From Limanda limanda (taxonomy: Eukaryota > Chordata > Actinopteri > Pleuronectiformes > Pleuronectidae), in contig NC_083649.1 of the NCBI RefSeq assembly GCF_963576545.1, forward strand, positions 5,383,406 to 5,447,405: a stretch of DNA of 64,000 nt. Reading direction: 5' to 3'. Made by a program: the position numbers and the translations under genes. The notes under the pieces were generated by a model. That model made no database searches. It was not told the DNA's origin and worked only from the letters and a program-made list of their open reading frames with translations. Below are positions 14,793 through 29,031 of this stretch, one piece after another (the first letter of the stretch is position 1; every line of letters begins with the position of its first letter).

Positions 14793-15149
14793 GGAAAGTG
14801 CAGCGGTGGAGAAGGCAGTCAAAAGTTTTACTTAATTAAAAGTATAAATAAATACACAAACATGTACTCAGGCATTCAGGAAAAGTGGCAAATTAACTTC
14901 TCAACTTTAATATCGCTATTAAATATACTAAAAAGTACTTGTTGAGTGTATCCTATCACTGTGGTTGAGTCTGAATTTTTAAAGATATATTTGGTTGCAG
15001 TTTGCCTTTACGTGATATAAGATAAAGTGTGAAAGGTAAAAGTACCTTAAACAAATGTTCTTCAATGAAGTACAGACACATGAACAATTTAATAAAAGTA
15101 CAGTTAGAAAAGTAAACGTACCTTATTACATCCCACCTCAGTAAATGTG
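14793..15149. mobile_element. degenerate hAT-like MITE (TACTTAA/GTAAAAGTA type)
   Basis: The element is about 14801-15141. The left end is CAGCGGTGGAGAAGGCAGTC then TTTTACTTAATTAAAAGTA; the right end inverted is CTGAGGTGGGATGTAATAAG then GTACGTTTAC. These match the two ends of a very common fish element (CAGTGGTGGAA...TAAGTACATTTAC). Candidate 8-bp duplications GGAAAGTG and TAAATGTG agree at 5 of 8, so the copy is old. Confidence 0.7.
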
Positions 15150-18100
15150 ACAGACAAGTTAAACATACACTATAAATGTGTGGTTACCGCCTGAGAAGAC
15201 TTTCTTCATTATAGAGCAACTCTCTGTTTTATCATCAGTGTTAATATTCATTGAACCTGGACTTGAAATCCATGTCATTACACAGCGATTCAGTATTTAT
15301 CCAATCGATGTCTATATTTACTATTCATGCCCGGACTCCCACATGGGGACGACGTGTGGGTGTGATTGACAGCCGTGACTCTCCTGCTGGTTTCATACCT
15401 GTCTAACCTTAATGCATTAGCATATGTGAAAGCAATTTACAATTTTAAAGGTGTTTTTCGCAATCATTATGAAAAGTTTATAATAATAATATTCTAAATC
15501 AAAACTTTCTGAATTAAAAACAGATTGCTTTGGGTCTGATAGAAATCCAGTTAGCAGATATTTTGCTGCATTTCTTTCCCTCCGTCCTTTCAATAAAAGG
15601 TGAATTAGTCCTAAAAACATCTTTAAAAAAGCAGTTTGTATCTTACGAGCTTTACAATTAAACTCTGAACAAGACTATGAAAAATTATTCTTATGGGTTT
15701 ACGTGCTCTAATATTGAGATCACTTGAAAAAGCATCATATGTCTCCTTAAAAATTCATGTGTAAATGTTGACCTTGGTTACTTTTACAGTAAATAACATA
15801 AAATCTGTGTCTCATTTTTACAGTGAGATCATCGTTGTGAACATCCGTTAACGAGCTGCATTTACTGTTTCGTCTTCTAAAGAAAATAAGGTTTAATAGC
15901 TTCAAAATAAAGCAGCTTTAACCTCCAAGGAAAAAACAAACAGAGAATGATCTGACGTAGGAGAAGTGATCGATACGTGGTGAGCTTGTGTTTAAGGTTA
16001 TATCTACATTAAGAAAAGGGATTTCATGGTTTGTCGACTGCCACAAAAACAAACTGCAGTCGCACTGAAAAACCCAATTTCACATCAGAATAAGCCGTAC
16101 GGACGAAATGTGCTTTAATTAAAATGAAATATTCTCCACGACACCTGAACCTCCCGCTAATGTATATTCACCAAATACTATGTGCATATTAATGAACCCC
16201 CCGTCTCCACCAATGCACCGTGCAAATCCATTAATCTGGTTTAAGCACGTCTTCTTTTGCCCTTTTCAAATATTTTACAAGAGCGAAATGAGCTGTGGGT
16301 GAATATCATTTTATTCTTTGTTTCTGAAAAACAGACAAATCAGAACGACGTGAATGTAGTTATTAGTGTCACTTGGTATTTAGACAGCCAGTGAGCTTAA
16401 AGTGCAAGTTATGAAACTGTCTGATACCTTCGACTTTGCTGTAAACATACAGTGACAGGTTAAACAAATTTTCTCTCAAACCTGTAAAAACTAAAAAGTT
16501 GTAAATCTTAATTGTAAACAAGTCTCTCTCTCTTGTTTTGTGCTTGTCAGCGAGTACACTGTTGTTTTTCAGAGTTTTCTGTCAGAGAATAGCTGTTTGC
16601 TGCGGCCTGAGAGTTCTGCTGTGACACAAACATCAACCAACGCAGTGAAACTTCGGCCTTGACAGCTGAACAACGAGCTGGAAACTCACTGTGAAGCTCC
16701 ACCAAGCCGAGTGCAGCTGCAGATTTGAGTCATAATCAAGGTTTATCACTTCGAGCGACAACTTTTACACAAGCAAGTTCTTTTAACTTCAACTAACAAT
16801 ATATGGCATCGATAATATTTTTTTATTTAGAAGATGCCTTGCTAAATAAAGGCCAATCGCCCAATATAACCAAAAATAAATCACCTGTCAAAGTCAATTT
16901 GAGCAGTTTGATGAATTCAGGTTCCAGATTATTACTATTTTTCACTGTCAGTGTAGTTTGAATCTATATATAATGTATTGTAGGCAGCTGAAGGTGTTTT
17001 TCTGTATAAACCTGAGGTTCCTGCTTCCAACAGCTCGTTACTAGCTTTGCAATCTTGCTCCTGTTCCGCATTTGTGTCCAAAGTCTTTAATTTCCAGTAA
17101 AGATGAATAAAATATTCATGATGCATCACCGCGGTTAATTACCAAGATTTAAAAAATGATTATCAGCCGAGACACAACATCTGGGGCAACCATTCAAAAA
17201 CTCGTAAATGCATCTCAAAGAACAGAAGAATAAAGCATCTGTGGTCCGGAGCCGCCCGAGCTGCCAGCTTCGTTTACGTGGAGGAGACGTGACGCCGCTG
17301 CAGCCGAGTCGACGCCACGGGTGGGAGGAGCCACTGACGTCCCGGTGGCGCGGCCGCGATCTATTCAACAAGCTAATGCTCATTAAAAATAAACTCAACC
17401 ATGCGTAGGAAATACTACTCTGCTATTCTTCCTTCATATGTAAACCTATGTAGCAAGGCTCTTTAGAAGCTAATTAGATATTTTACATTTGACCTGGTAC
17501 TGTTCTTTCTTTCAATTTAATATTACATAATGTATATATATATAAAAATCTAATCAAATCAAATAATACATGATGTAGTGATTTGATGTGAGAATAAATA
17601 TCTATATCCATATGATGCCCACCTTCAATCCAGAGGAGGGACCACAGTATATAGTACTGTACTGCATAATGTAAGACCGCTCCCACACAACTGCAGTAAA
17701 CACGTCAGCATGGCTTCTTCAAACAGGTAATATCTGTTATTGATACTCACCACTGGGATAGTTTTCTGTATTCATGTAGAGTTCTATATGCATCGCTCAT
17801 GTACAGAGACTCACTGCAGTAAACATCATGAAATAATAAGGGGGGGGGGAGCTTGATTCTTTACCATTTAGCCTCCGTGGGAAGAACTTTTCAGAACTAT
17901 ATGATTGATGCTAAACTTTTATTCCTGGTTTCCCCAACTTAAACAAATGTCTTGGTTTTAAAATCATGCTTCTGTCTTTCTGTCAGATGTGAAATCATGA
18001 GAAATTAAGAATTCAATAAGATGTATTTTTGTGGAGAGATGAAAAGACTATTTGGACAAATATTTTCTTTCGTCCATTTTCTTTAAACCTCTTCCTTCTT

Positions 18101-19212
18101 CGTCATGTTTGTCGCTGCCCTCTAGTGGAGATATTACTTCACGACCACGACCACGATAAAGGACTCATGGAAGTATTAACGGTTACATATGTTGAAACGA
18201 GCAAATCTCTTAAAGGCAGCAAAAATCAATCTTATTTGATCCAATGAACTTGGTAACAAACAAGTTTTTTATTGACACATCCATTAGTATGGATGATATT
18301 ATTAGAGTTATGTCTCCAGTCATTTTCTGATTGTAAGTCCACTATTATTATAATATTAAAATACATTTTTGGGCTCTTGCAACACCTGAGGTAAATATAA
18401 ATTCCTAATGAGTCTCAATGTCAGGTTTCAGAAAACTGAGCCCTCTTTTTTTTAGACTTCCAGAGAAGACACGATCATTATCATTCACACAAATTACCAG
18501 ATAATAATAAAAAAAGGTGGTGGGGGGTGGAGATGCAAATTACGCAAAATGAGAAAATGATGCGAATCATCTTCATTCATGTTAATGAAAACGAGTAAAT
18601 TGAGTCTATTTTGCCTCGACATAGAATCATTTCACGCTGTTGATATAATCAGTCCTGGCCTCAGAGAGGGTTTTACTCCTCTGTGGCACCTTCAGGGAAA
18701 CACAGTAATTGGTTAGTTGGAGCAATTCACAGGAGCAGTTCTTTATGGGAGGGGGGAGGGGGGGGATATGTTTATACTAAGTTCGCCTCTATGCAGTGAC
18801 ACTAAGTGAAATAAACAGCTTTTTGGCACAATTAAAGTGGCAGAAATGTAAAGGTATAAAATGCAGCCTGACTGTTTATTCGGCCGGCTGCTGTGTGGCA
18901 TCGGAAGACATTTCACTGTGATCAATACGTGAGTGACAGCAGGGGCACAGCTTACATTCCCAGAAACAACAACAACATCGACAGTGCAACAGTAAAGAAA
19001 GTTGTCATGCTGCAGAGACAGGAAACACTTTAAAGAAACACCAACAAAGTAAATAAACAAAAGAGGAAAAAAAGTAGAGATACGAACCATGAGCTGCAGG
19101 TTCAGTGCTGGGCGCAGAGTCTGAGCACACAGGGAGAGGACATGGCAGTTGTGGAGGGAGGTGTGGAACAGGAGGAACAGCATGCAAATAAAGGAGAAAT
19201 GGGGGAGAGGCA

Positions 19213-19249
19213 GGGAGGGGAGGGAGGGGAGGGAGGGGAGGGAGGGAGG
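19213..19249 (+). repeat. G-rich minisatellite, 9-bp unit GGGAGGGGA
   Basis: Four units of GGGAGGGGA with a GGGAGGG end. Many G3+ runs separated by single A bases make it G-quadruplex capable on the plus (cadm1 template) strand. Confidence 0.92.
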
Positions 19250-19376
19250 CAGTGGGAAGAAAACAAATGACACCCATAAGCAAGCATTCGGAAGACCAGA
19301 ACATGACAAAAGACATAAGGCTTACGGGAAATCAAAGGGAACCAAAGGCAGTGCAGAGATAAACAAAAGCTTTACA

Positions 19377-19411
19377 AACACACACACCCGCACACACAAC
19401 ACACACACACT
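19377..19411 (+). repeat. CA microsatellite
   Basis: Interrupted CA repeat (CCCG and AAC breaks), 130 nt from the G-rich minisatellite. Confidence 0.9.
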
Positions 19412-21389
19412 CATTGGCAAAACACACACTTTCCCGCTGCACACACTGGACGTTGCATACAGAGGGGAGTGTGGCGACTGCTTGAGGAGATAGGGATGGA
19501 ACTATTATCATGTAGACGCTGTTGGCAGCGAAGACAAACTATCAGGAGAAAATAATTGTGCAGCTGCTCCGGTTTAACAGAGCATGACTCGGGGAAAAAA
19601 AACACTTTGCAGAGGAGAAGCTTCCGATGGCAGCGACTCGGGCGAAGTCCTGGAGATGAGTCGGGCCAGGATAAGGTTTTTTGACGTACGACTTTTCCTC
19701 GTGATCGGTCCCCTAGCCTCACATTTGACTGCATTGCTACAGTGAGCGTTTGGGAAAAGTGGATATAACCTTTGATTCCAGCAGCAGATAGTGTGTTCCA
19801 GATGCTATTAGATGATCTGATAAGTGGCTGCTTGTAATCGTAGAGTTTCCCTCTGCCTATGACCTCTGTGTGACCTCTGTGTGTCCCGGCTTCGATCTTT
19901 CCCGCTGCTTCGACCTGCATCAGCAGTTTTATCAGCGGCTCGGCTGCTCAGGAGGAAAATGATGAATAATGAATTTGGTGAATTTGTCTCTGTTATTAAC
20001 ATAAATATGTGTGTGTGTGTATAAAGTCACTGTAAATTAAAAAAGTGCTGAAACACTTTCTTTCCTTGATGATTATAAGATATAAACATATGTTTGTACA
20101 TGATTTGATTAACAAGTTATTTAAAGATGATTATATAGGCTTAGAGTTATTGGTTGGATGATAAAAATACAAATAAGTACATATATAGACATCAGCGTTT
20201 ATGTTTACCAATATGCACTGAATGAAAAATTATACAGGATAAATGTGCACTTATCTTCTGTTTTCTTTCTATTTCTATATATATAATAACAAATTCAAGC
20301 TGTAATTACATTTCTTTGTTATAAAAGTTTGATAAAAGCGGCCGATAAATCAGCATAAGAAAAACATTACTCCCCAATAATAGTTTTGACATTATCCCCA
20401 AAAAGCCACATCGGTTGCGCTCTAATTATGTTTAGTTTGTGGCCAAATTTTATCAATTTTTATATCTTAGCAGGTTCCCAATCTTGAAAAAGAATAAACC
20501 CATGTGTTAAAACAAGATTTCACTCCCCCTTGTTTCATCAACCTGCTGCAAACACAACCACAGAGTTGAATTGAGCGAATTGATTTGATCTGACCCCCGA
20601 CACAGACACACACTGTAACTACCAAGCAGACTCCTACTGTCCACTGTTTCATAGCCAAGGTAGAAAGATGCACCTTCCTGTGCTGGAGTGAGAACCCAGT
20701 GGTGCTGTAAAGACACTTAAGAGAGTAAAGATGCTGCCACCAACAAACAGAACGTTTATCTCTGCATGTGTGCAAGAACATTTCAACCTTTCGACACAGT
20801 CAGAGCACTGACATGAATCTGAAGTGATAACAACAACATTTGTTTAAGTCTGGAAGGATAAAACACACAAAGAGAGATGAACTAATCGTTACGCTGCTAC
20901 TGGAGCGCAGCCTGTGAGCCGTCAACTCACACACAGATGTTTGTGGAGGAGCTGGGCAGATGTTCAGGGAGCAGCAGGCCAACGCCACACCTCCGCCCTG
21001 CTGCCAGAGGCTCAGGGTGAGAGGGACAAAGACAAGGTGAGACTGAGTCAGGTCCGTCTTAGAAGACCTGAAGCTCGAGGATCCATTTCTCCTTGTTGGG
21101 TAGCTGAGGCCTGTCGGAGCCACATGAAGCCACAGGCCGGTCGCTAGAGGGACGACTTCTGAGCTTATTGGGTTCAGTGAAAACACTACGAGAGCCTCAG
21201 CGTTATGTTATCTACAGGATTAGGTTTTCTGTTAAACTGGCAGGTTTTTAAACAAGAGCTTGTAGGTGACAGGGAAAGTTGTGAGTTTGCAATTCAGACT
21301 TTACGGTATCACACACGTGAGCTTGTTTTAAAGAAGGTTTAGAGTTCACTTCAGAGTATCTTTATTTAATAGCATCTAATAGTTAAATA

Positions 21390-21500
21390 AAACCAAACTT
21401 AGCAGAAACAGGAAACCATCCAAACCAACTTTTCAACATGTACTGTGATTTTTCTGTTTGGTTTATGTCCCGTCAACTAACATGGAGGAGTTTCTGAAGT
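21390..21500 (-). repeat. dispersed ~350-bp family, partial inverted copy
   Basis: AACCAAACTTAGCAGAAAC and GTTTATGTCCCGTCAACTAA then CATGGAGGAGTTTCTGAAG correspond, inverted, to the CCATGTTAGCAGATGGGACA core of other copies. Confidence 0.5.
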
Positions 21501-21539
21501 CGATCTTTTAATAGAATCTACGTGATCAACCGAGGGTTC

Positions 21540-21625
21540 GACCGTGGCTCGGGAGGTAGAGCGGGTCGTCCACTAATCAGAAGGTGGTTAGATCCCTGGC
21601 TCCTCCAGTCTGGATACAGATGTGT
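21540..21625 (+). mobile_element. tRNA-like SINE head fragment
   Basis: GGCTCGGGAGGTAGAGCGGG resembles a Pol III A box region and GGTTAGATCCCTGGC a B box with one change from GGTTCGANNCC; both lie about 40 nt apart. CTCCTCCAGTCTGG follows, as in a common fish repeat. It does not fold as a full tRNA: no matching acceptor stem is seen. Confidence 0.45.
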
Positions 21626-24600
21626 CATTAAGATTCAAGACAAAGAACTGTATTTGGGTTTTAGTGACTCGTAAAGAAGTTGCACACTTTACAGATCTGC
21701 ACAATTACTTTGTTTTCCAGGATAAAAAGACGATAAATGAACATTTTCCCTCGTCTGACTTTAATGAAACAAACAGGAAGCTACTTGACCGGTTATCAAT
21801 ATCGTGTGATATTTACTGTTGCATATTAATTACTCTGATATTTGTTGAGACAGAACAGGGAGCTTGACATTTGGTTTATTTTTAGTCTGGCTTCTGCTTC
21901 ACCGCAGCCTGAGAGGTAATATCAGTTTTTTCAACTGGTGATTACAACAGGCAAATTCGCTGAAATGTAGATTTACAATAAAATAAACCAAAATCTAATT
22001 GTGAAGATGTGTTCATAAAGGGAAACTAAAAAAACAAAAGGTGCCTCCTGACTGAAATGGACCTTTAGCTAAACCACAGAATTATAGATTCTGATTAAAT
22101 TAGTCAAATTGTCACCGGTGGCCAGTGGAGCAGACGTTATTGTGTTAGATCTAAATCATTAATCAGATCAGTAAATGGGCAGAGAAACTGCACTCCGGGG
22201 CATTTGGACCGAGGACAGAGGAAGTGGGACAGTATATTAGCACGGACTCATGACGTAGCTCAAGTTGGTTTTTCAGTTTGTCTTTTGTCTCACGTGTTTT
22301 ATAGGTATGTAAAAGCCCAAAGTAAAGAAAGTAGCTTGTGTGGTCCTCATATCGTCCTGAATATACAGGTCAGGCCACAATTTTTTATCCAAATTCGACC
22401 AAACCCAGGAGAAAAAGAACAAACCCAACCTCAACAGACATTTACAGACACGTGCGGAGTAAAATATCACGCAGCTATAGCGCAGCCAATGTGACTGAAA
22501 CCGAAATTAGCGCTAGAAATTTCTGTCTGAACCAGACCGGACATCTACTGACGGACTCGGGTCGGGAATCCAAACTCTATTACTCACATTTGCACGTAGC
22601 GGCCGGTCGCCAACAAAACATAAAGCTAGAGCGGAGGCCGACATTTCCAAACACACTAGAAGTGGTTGACCAATCATAACAGAGTGGACCTTCAGGAGGA
22701 AGGTCTTAAAGAGACAGGAGCTTACAGCAGGTGTTTGAGACAGAGGCTGAAAGGAGGAGCTGCAGCGACGCACAGGATGGGTGTGACCTGCTCTCTGAAC
22801 ATAAGACCATTAAAACCTTGAAGTAATAATTCAAATGATCAACCTGTCTCGGAGCAAAACATGTCTCCTTTAAGAAATGTGCGACTTTTCATCTTTCAGC
22901 TCAGCGGTTCACTCAAGGTCATCTCAGAAAGCAACAAAGGCCTTTTTGTGTTTTATCTCCGTCACTGCTCGGAGGCAGTCATGTACTCGAGTTCATTAGT
23001 GTCACAGAAAAGGCAGCGTGGCCTCATTACACTGTGGGCGGCCGCCATGTGGGGCCGTTCAATATGTCTGCCGCTGAGTGATTGCCTGTACATTTTTGAG
23101 CAGCCTCCCCCCCCTCGTTCACCATCTCCAGCGTCACCGGTCAGCTCCTGGCGGGCCGCGTCCCCCCCGACCGTGGACACAGCGCCATGACGACCGGCCA
23201 CGCTTCCCATGAGCCCTTTGGAGGCCGACTGTGACGTGACATCCAGCTCAACATGCAGAGATAACTGCATGTCAATCATAATTATATTGGCAGAAAATGC
23301 ATTATGTGGAATCCTGCACTATGGAAAATGCCAGGACACTGCTGGGCGTCCCCGCTGGCTGCATGATTACTTTTTTTTTTCGAGTTGGATCCACTTTTTC
23401 GGACCAGCCTCCTCTGCTCCACAGCTTTAGTTTGTGGTTTCTTGTATTTCCCAGAATTTTGCTGTTTCCAACATAGACCTCTGTCGATACAGAAACTATC
23501 TCATTCCTTTCAGCGAGAGATTTACCCTACACAAACTTCTGCATGTTGGTTTGAATCCAGTAAGAAAGGACAAAATCCTAATTTCGTTGTTGGTGCAATG
23601 ACAATAAATTAAAACAATAACTTGTTTTTATTATTGCTACTTGTTAGGAGCTGATGGATTTACTATGATTCAAGCTCATATTGGACACTAAGTGTGGAAA
23701 GTATTTTGACTCGTGCTCTGATAAATTAAAAGTCGATCTAATTGTGAAAACCAATGTATTCAAACTTAACAAGGGTATATTTAAACATTCTTCCAGCGTC
23801 ACTGACGGCTCTTAATCTTCCACCTATAAAAACTTTTTTGCCGATGTGCACCAGACTGCCTCTCAGCACATCACCTGTTGTAAGCTGTAACAACACAAAA
23901 GTATTCTAACACATGCAAACAAAGACAGAAACACAACTTAGCAAAGTCCACTATCCAAACATACATCAAATACTGTAAAAATAATATGAGCTGATTCATA
24001 ACAGCACTGTATAGAATACTTAAAAGAGTTTCTGCAAACACATGGACCCCAGAGGAAGTATTTCTAAGAGTTAGGTGATCCTCTAGTAACCATCTTTAGG
24101 TTTTAAGTCATGCGTTTACTTTGTTTATGACCAAAAGCCTGCAAAACAAATGCTGCATTTTCATACTCATGCTCAACTTTCACCTCAAACCGCCTCACAG
24201 AGCTGGGAGCGGAGCTGAGGATCATTAATCTAGTTTGAAGCGAGAGAAAAACAAGTTGGTACTGTACAGGCGTTCTCCTACACACATACAGTATCTTCTT
24301 TTATCTGTGAAACCGAGTAAAACTAAACTCAAACACAAGGCAGCCTTTTTGTGGCTGCACCAAGAGATAAAAGCATCTTTTCATTCAGACAGACTTGGGC
24401 TTTTTGGGAGAGTTTTCTCTTTAAAGATGTGCATGTACAACTTTTTAACAAAAATAAATAAATAACACAATTTACTTGCACAATACAGCCCTTATTTGAA
24501 CACAGCTGAACTCACACTATGCAGTGCAGTGGCTGGTGTAGTGTAAATATGAGCGTGTGTGTAAATACCGAGCTGAATGCGTCCAAATGTGTCTTCACTA

Positions 24601-26854
24601 GTGGTACTTTCCCAAATGTTGTGTGCTGCCTGATTACCTCCTGGCCTCATCTTTACGAGCTTCATCTCCTTTTAGTCAATGTGTGGAGCAGTAACACCTC
24701 CACGAGACAATATACTCCCACATTAAGAAGATGTGTTGGGCTCCGCACTCGTGTTTCCATGACGCGGCTGAGTGCTGTAATATCACTGATGCTCTCTTGG
24801 GGCCGTTATTCTGTTGCTATCGACCTTGATCCAATTAGTTATAGCCGGCTGGCTCCACTCTTAAAATGGACAAGGAACCAAACAGGAAAAAGTGGGAACA
24901 AACGCACAGAATCATACGCTGAGAGCACGTGTTAGTCAAGAGGACTGAATTCATAAAACTCTTTACTACATAATGTTCATGTAAATCTAGAGGATATTTG
25001 TTCCTCTTTGCTTCTATAGTTCGAGTTTTAAAAACTTTGCTTTTACCATAAAACAGCAGCTTTAAAATGAGTTTGATGGTTCACTGACTCAGAATATGAA
25101 GAATTTTCCCACTCCTCACAAATTAAATTCTGAGTTTGCCCGTAGCCTACGAAATTCATAGGCCGGGCATTCGTAGTTGTACGCTTTGACGCAAAATGAA
25201 TTGGGCTTTAGGAGTCATTAAAAAAACAGCGTTTATCTCCAATATTCAGCAGGTAACTTTTAAAATATGAAGAATTATAACCAGAGTCTGATGGTTTTGT
25301 TAAAGCGGCAGCTCTTCTGATTCCACAAGCCAAGGATCATGGGTAAAGTTGTGTTTCATTTCAGTTCCGATGTTTCTTCTCTACATGAAAACCACTTCAT
25401 CGCTCAGACAGGGATCCCAACAGAATGAGTCCCCACATGTGGCTGCAGAGGGCGCTGGTGCTCAATAAAAGTTACATAGTGTTGCTTTAATGGATTAGAG
25501 GTCGTAGCCTGATTGATTTGCATACAGGTCCACATTTATTATCTGTTTTCCGCATTCTTTTTTCCAGCCGTGTGTTGTATTAGTTGTTTTATGATCAGTC
25601 ATATTATATCAATGGGGGAGAGACAGGCGATGGGATGACAGATATAAAATATGAAAGAGGTTGAATGTTGAATCGCTACGACAACAGGGGATTTGCACCA
25701 AACCAAAAAGAGGCTTTTCAAGAAAGATGTGTCATCCACACTGACACGGAAATAATAAAAGAATCTAAAGCACACAGGAAATGAAACAGAGGATTTTGAC
25801 GGAGGAGAAAAGGAATATAAAAGACTATTTAGCTGCCTGTCCTAATTACAGGAGCTGGTCAGCACTGGGTTTTTTTTTTAGTAGTGAAAATAGCAATTTA
25901 GTCATTTCCCCTTGTCACTCTCTAAACTTAAGAGCCATGTGTTGAGGCTCTAATAGATTTTTTAAAAGTACTCTCTTCTTTCCCTCTAATGTGGAATTGA
26001 ATTAGGAAAAAAAGCGAAATAATTCAGCCGGGCTCTGATAGATTCATTTGGCAGCGAGTCTCTGATCTGCTTGGCACGCCGAGGGTAAATGAAATCAAAT
26101 GGTAGAACGTATTACGGCCATACGTGTCTGCTGCCTTCAATCTACACACACAGTAATGATGGAAAACCCCCGACGGCTGAAAGCCATCGAGGAGACGACA
26201 GCTGGCAGAAACTGTAAGTGGGTTGTTTCAATCTGAAAATATTGGCACTCATCAGGTGGAGTCCTGTTCATATACGGGACTGAACTAATCTGCCAATACA
26301 CTGTAGTTATATGGAGTAAGTGCAGTGACTGCCATGCATTGTAAGTTTCCTGTATTCCAGTGAAGAGCTTTTTCCCCCCCGGGTCTGAGACTTTCTTTGC
26401 ATTTCATTTCTACTAAATTATTTTGATGTTAGTCTGTCGTTAAATGTGCAGGAGAACTTGAGACACACAGCAAAGTCTATGAATCACATCCTGTACGATG
26501 TATGACGACAAGGGAGACAGGTGAAAGCTCCAAACTAAATTAGTGGGAAGAGTTTGAATATATCAATTTTTACCCAAATGTATAGAATTCTTTTACATGC
26601 ATTTAGAATAATTTACTGAATATTCATTTTGGCTATCGTTTCTATTGGTTACGATCATATTCTGCTTACTCTCAATATCTGGAAACATTAAGACATTGCG
26701 CCAACTTTCATCTCATGACCGTAAATGAAACTGGATGATGCATCTCCACGTCACTGGACAAAAATGGAACAAATATTTCCTATCAAACGCTGACATTTTA
26801 GCTGGTGATCTAATTGACAAGTTTCGCACCATTTTTATCGCATCAAACAACTAA

Positions 26855-27165
26855 TTAAAACCAAATTTATCAGAAAAATGAAAACCAGCATCAGTGTGAT
26901 AAGAACTGAAAATGAACAAAACCATCATTAGGTTAAGGTTAATTGATGTATACTTTTAGATTTTTTGTTTGGTTCCAGTCCCATCTGCTAACGTGGAGGA
27001 GCCAGTGTTTATCACCTCTATGACAGATAGCTGCCATGGGCATGCTTCCATGGCAACATCAAAACATTTGCTCAACAGCGGCCTCTGTGGACGTAAATTG
27101 CAACTGCACCTTAATGACACATTAAAACCCCCTTTAAAGGTTCCACAGGGTCATTAGGTTTAAAG
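26855..27165 (-). repeat. dispersed ~350-bp family, inverted copy
   Basis: ACCAAATTTATCAGAAAAAT is followed by GGTTCCAGTCCCATCTGCTA, ACGTGGAGGAGCCAGTG and CATTAAAACCCCCTTTAAAG. The inverted core matches 32815-32835 and 34480-34500. Confidence 0.55.
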
Positions 27166-28654
27166 ACGCCATTATTAGCTGATCCACCATAGACTGAGTT
27201 TAGACTGTTTTTTATTATACCCACATTTTTCACAACAACAACAACATACAGGTGTTTTATGAATATAAAACATCACAGAGAAAAATCATCCGGCGAGGAC
27301 GACCAGCAGAACCAATAAACCTGTCTCCATGGTGAAGAATGCTGTGTTTACCTCGTGTTTTATTTTTGTTATAAACCCACTGAAATATTTATGTAACAGT
27401 AGAGTGCAAGAACAAATCTATAAATCTCTCTATTACAGGCGATGCCACAATTAACTATTGGCCGGAGCAGAAAGAGTCAGGCTGCAGCAGCAAAGGCCAC
27501 ATGACCCTGCTTTGCTTTTCCAATATATTCATCTCTACTTTCTGCACATACCGTCTATATGAATATACGTCCTTATTAGTGTTATTTACCTATACAATAA
27601 CTGTATAATTCTCAGCAGGCACATTAGAAATAACTGGATCATTTTGCAAATCAGCGGAGATCTCAGCATGGATCAGTCAAGAGAGCTATAATCAGAACGG
27701 GCCTGAGCCGACTCCGCACTCCTTGATCCGAGGCAGAGGAGCCGTCAATCAGCCCTCACAGATAGCTATTCTCTTTAATCCAATCAGATGGCATAATCAA
27801 GCACAATGCCTGTGATTTCTGACAGCCTCGTGAGATTTGTTCCCATCGAGTGGTCTGTCAGAGAGGCTTTGATTGCGTTTTTGGAGCTCAGGCTGATTTT
27901 CGAGGCACAAAGCGATGTTTTCTATCAGCGTCTTTTCGGAGATTTACATTCACAACAGCCCTGAGTTCTGTGGCTGAACGAGCCTGATACATATTTTCTT
28001 TTCTTTTCTGAAATGGGCTTAATTTTCAGAAAAGCTCTTGTTCAGTTGTTGCTGCCGCTTCCCTCAGTCCACCTCTGATCTATAATAGTGTTTTATTTAA
28101 CAAACAACAAATTAGTTTCATATTATTCGTGAGTAAATGTTGAAGAACAATAATCACGGAGCAATTATTAAACATTGTTTCATAATTTATGGCCTTTCTA
28201 CTATTTGCTTGTATTAGGTTTTCCCATCATGCCATTTGAATTGATATCACACCTTACTGTCACGCTGCTATTCACGAGCACACACTCGTTTGAAAAACCA
28301 GAGGAACTCACAGGGGCATATCATAAAATCATTTTGTGCCGCCGAGCGCTGTAATTACTCATAATTCCTGACTGTGATAGATGAGGTCGTATAAATTCCA
28401 CCAAAGTCTATTTTCATCTGTCAAGTTTCCATGTTAACCAATATTTTACAGAACATTTCGTGCATTTGATTTGAGCTTGTGGATCATAATGTGCAACCGT
28501 GACACCGAAAGTTTGAACATAAAGTTTAAAAGTTCAATGAAAGACTTGAAACATCGTCAGACGAGTTTTTTAAATGACCCCAAGTCCTCTTTGAGTTTGA
28601 CCAATCACGTTTGAGCATCGCAGAACGAAAGAGGTGGAACACATCTACCGAAAT

Positions 28655-29031
28655 GCATCAGCTTTCTGCTTTTTAATTTATCTGCCCTCATATGCAGATG
28701 GCTGTCTATAGAATGAGCTCCCAATCGACATCTGGACATCTGAAAGTTTACACATCTTCCGCCGCAAACTAAAAACACACTCTTCCAACTGTACCTTGAA
28801 TAAAAAAAACTAAAATAAAAAAAAAACTAACCACTTTTTGAAACTTACACTTTGGTAGCACTAGAATGGCACTTACTTATAGCACTTTGTAGTTTTGCTT
28901 TATTTCGAAGAAATTGTACTGTCTTGATTCTTGTTGTTCTGGGTTTGTACCCTCAGGGTTGAATGCACTTATTGTAAGTCGCTTTGGATAAAAGCATCAG
29001 CTAAATGAATTGTAATGTAATGTAATGTAAT
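28655..29031 (+). mobile_element. 5'-truncated L2/CR1-type LINE, 3' tail
   Basis: Near 28710-28800 a plus-strand frame reads NELPIDIWTSESLHIFRRKL then KTH, the typical end of the reverse-transcriptase ORF in L2-like LINEs (F-R-R-x-L-K-T-H). It is followed by a 3' region ending GTCGCTTTGGATAAAAGC, CATCAGCTAAATGAA and a (TGTAA)n tail at 29011-29031. The 5' boundary is uncertain; the copy is dead. Confidence 0.75.

Noticed and set aside
18743..19309. 188-codon minus-strand open frame
   Set aside because: Much of it is a Pro/Ser/Leu run from the CCCT minisatellite at 19213-19249; no domain and no splice or promoter support.
21540..21625. Genuine tRNA gene
   Set aside because: Boxes A and B are tRNA-like, but no acceptor stem pairing or anticodon arm is seen and the B box has a substitution; kept only as a SINE head.
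22340..22680. Possible DNA transposon with ATCCAAA/GGGTCGGGAATCC motifs
   Set aside because: Motifs resemble known fish transposon ends, but no inverted ends or target duplication could be defined.
22962..23279. GC-rich frames with PPPPRSPSPASP on plus and Gly-rich on minus, considered as an extra cadm1 stalk exon
   Set aside because: The proline-rich reading is on the wrong strand for cadm1, and no AG/GT borders of suitable phase stand out on the minus strand.
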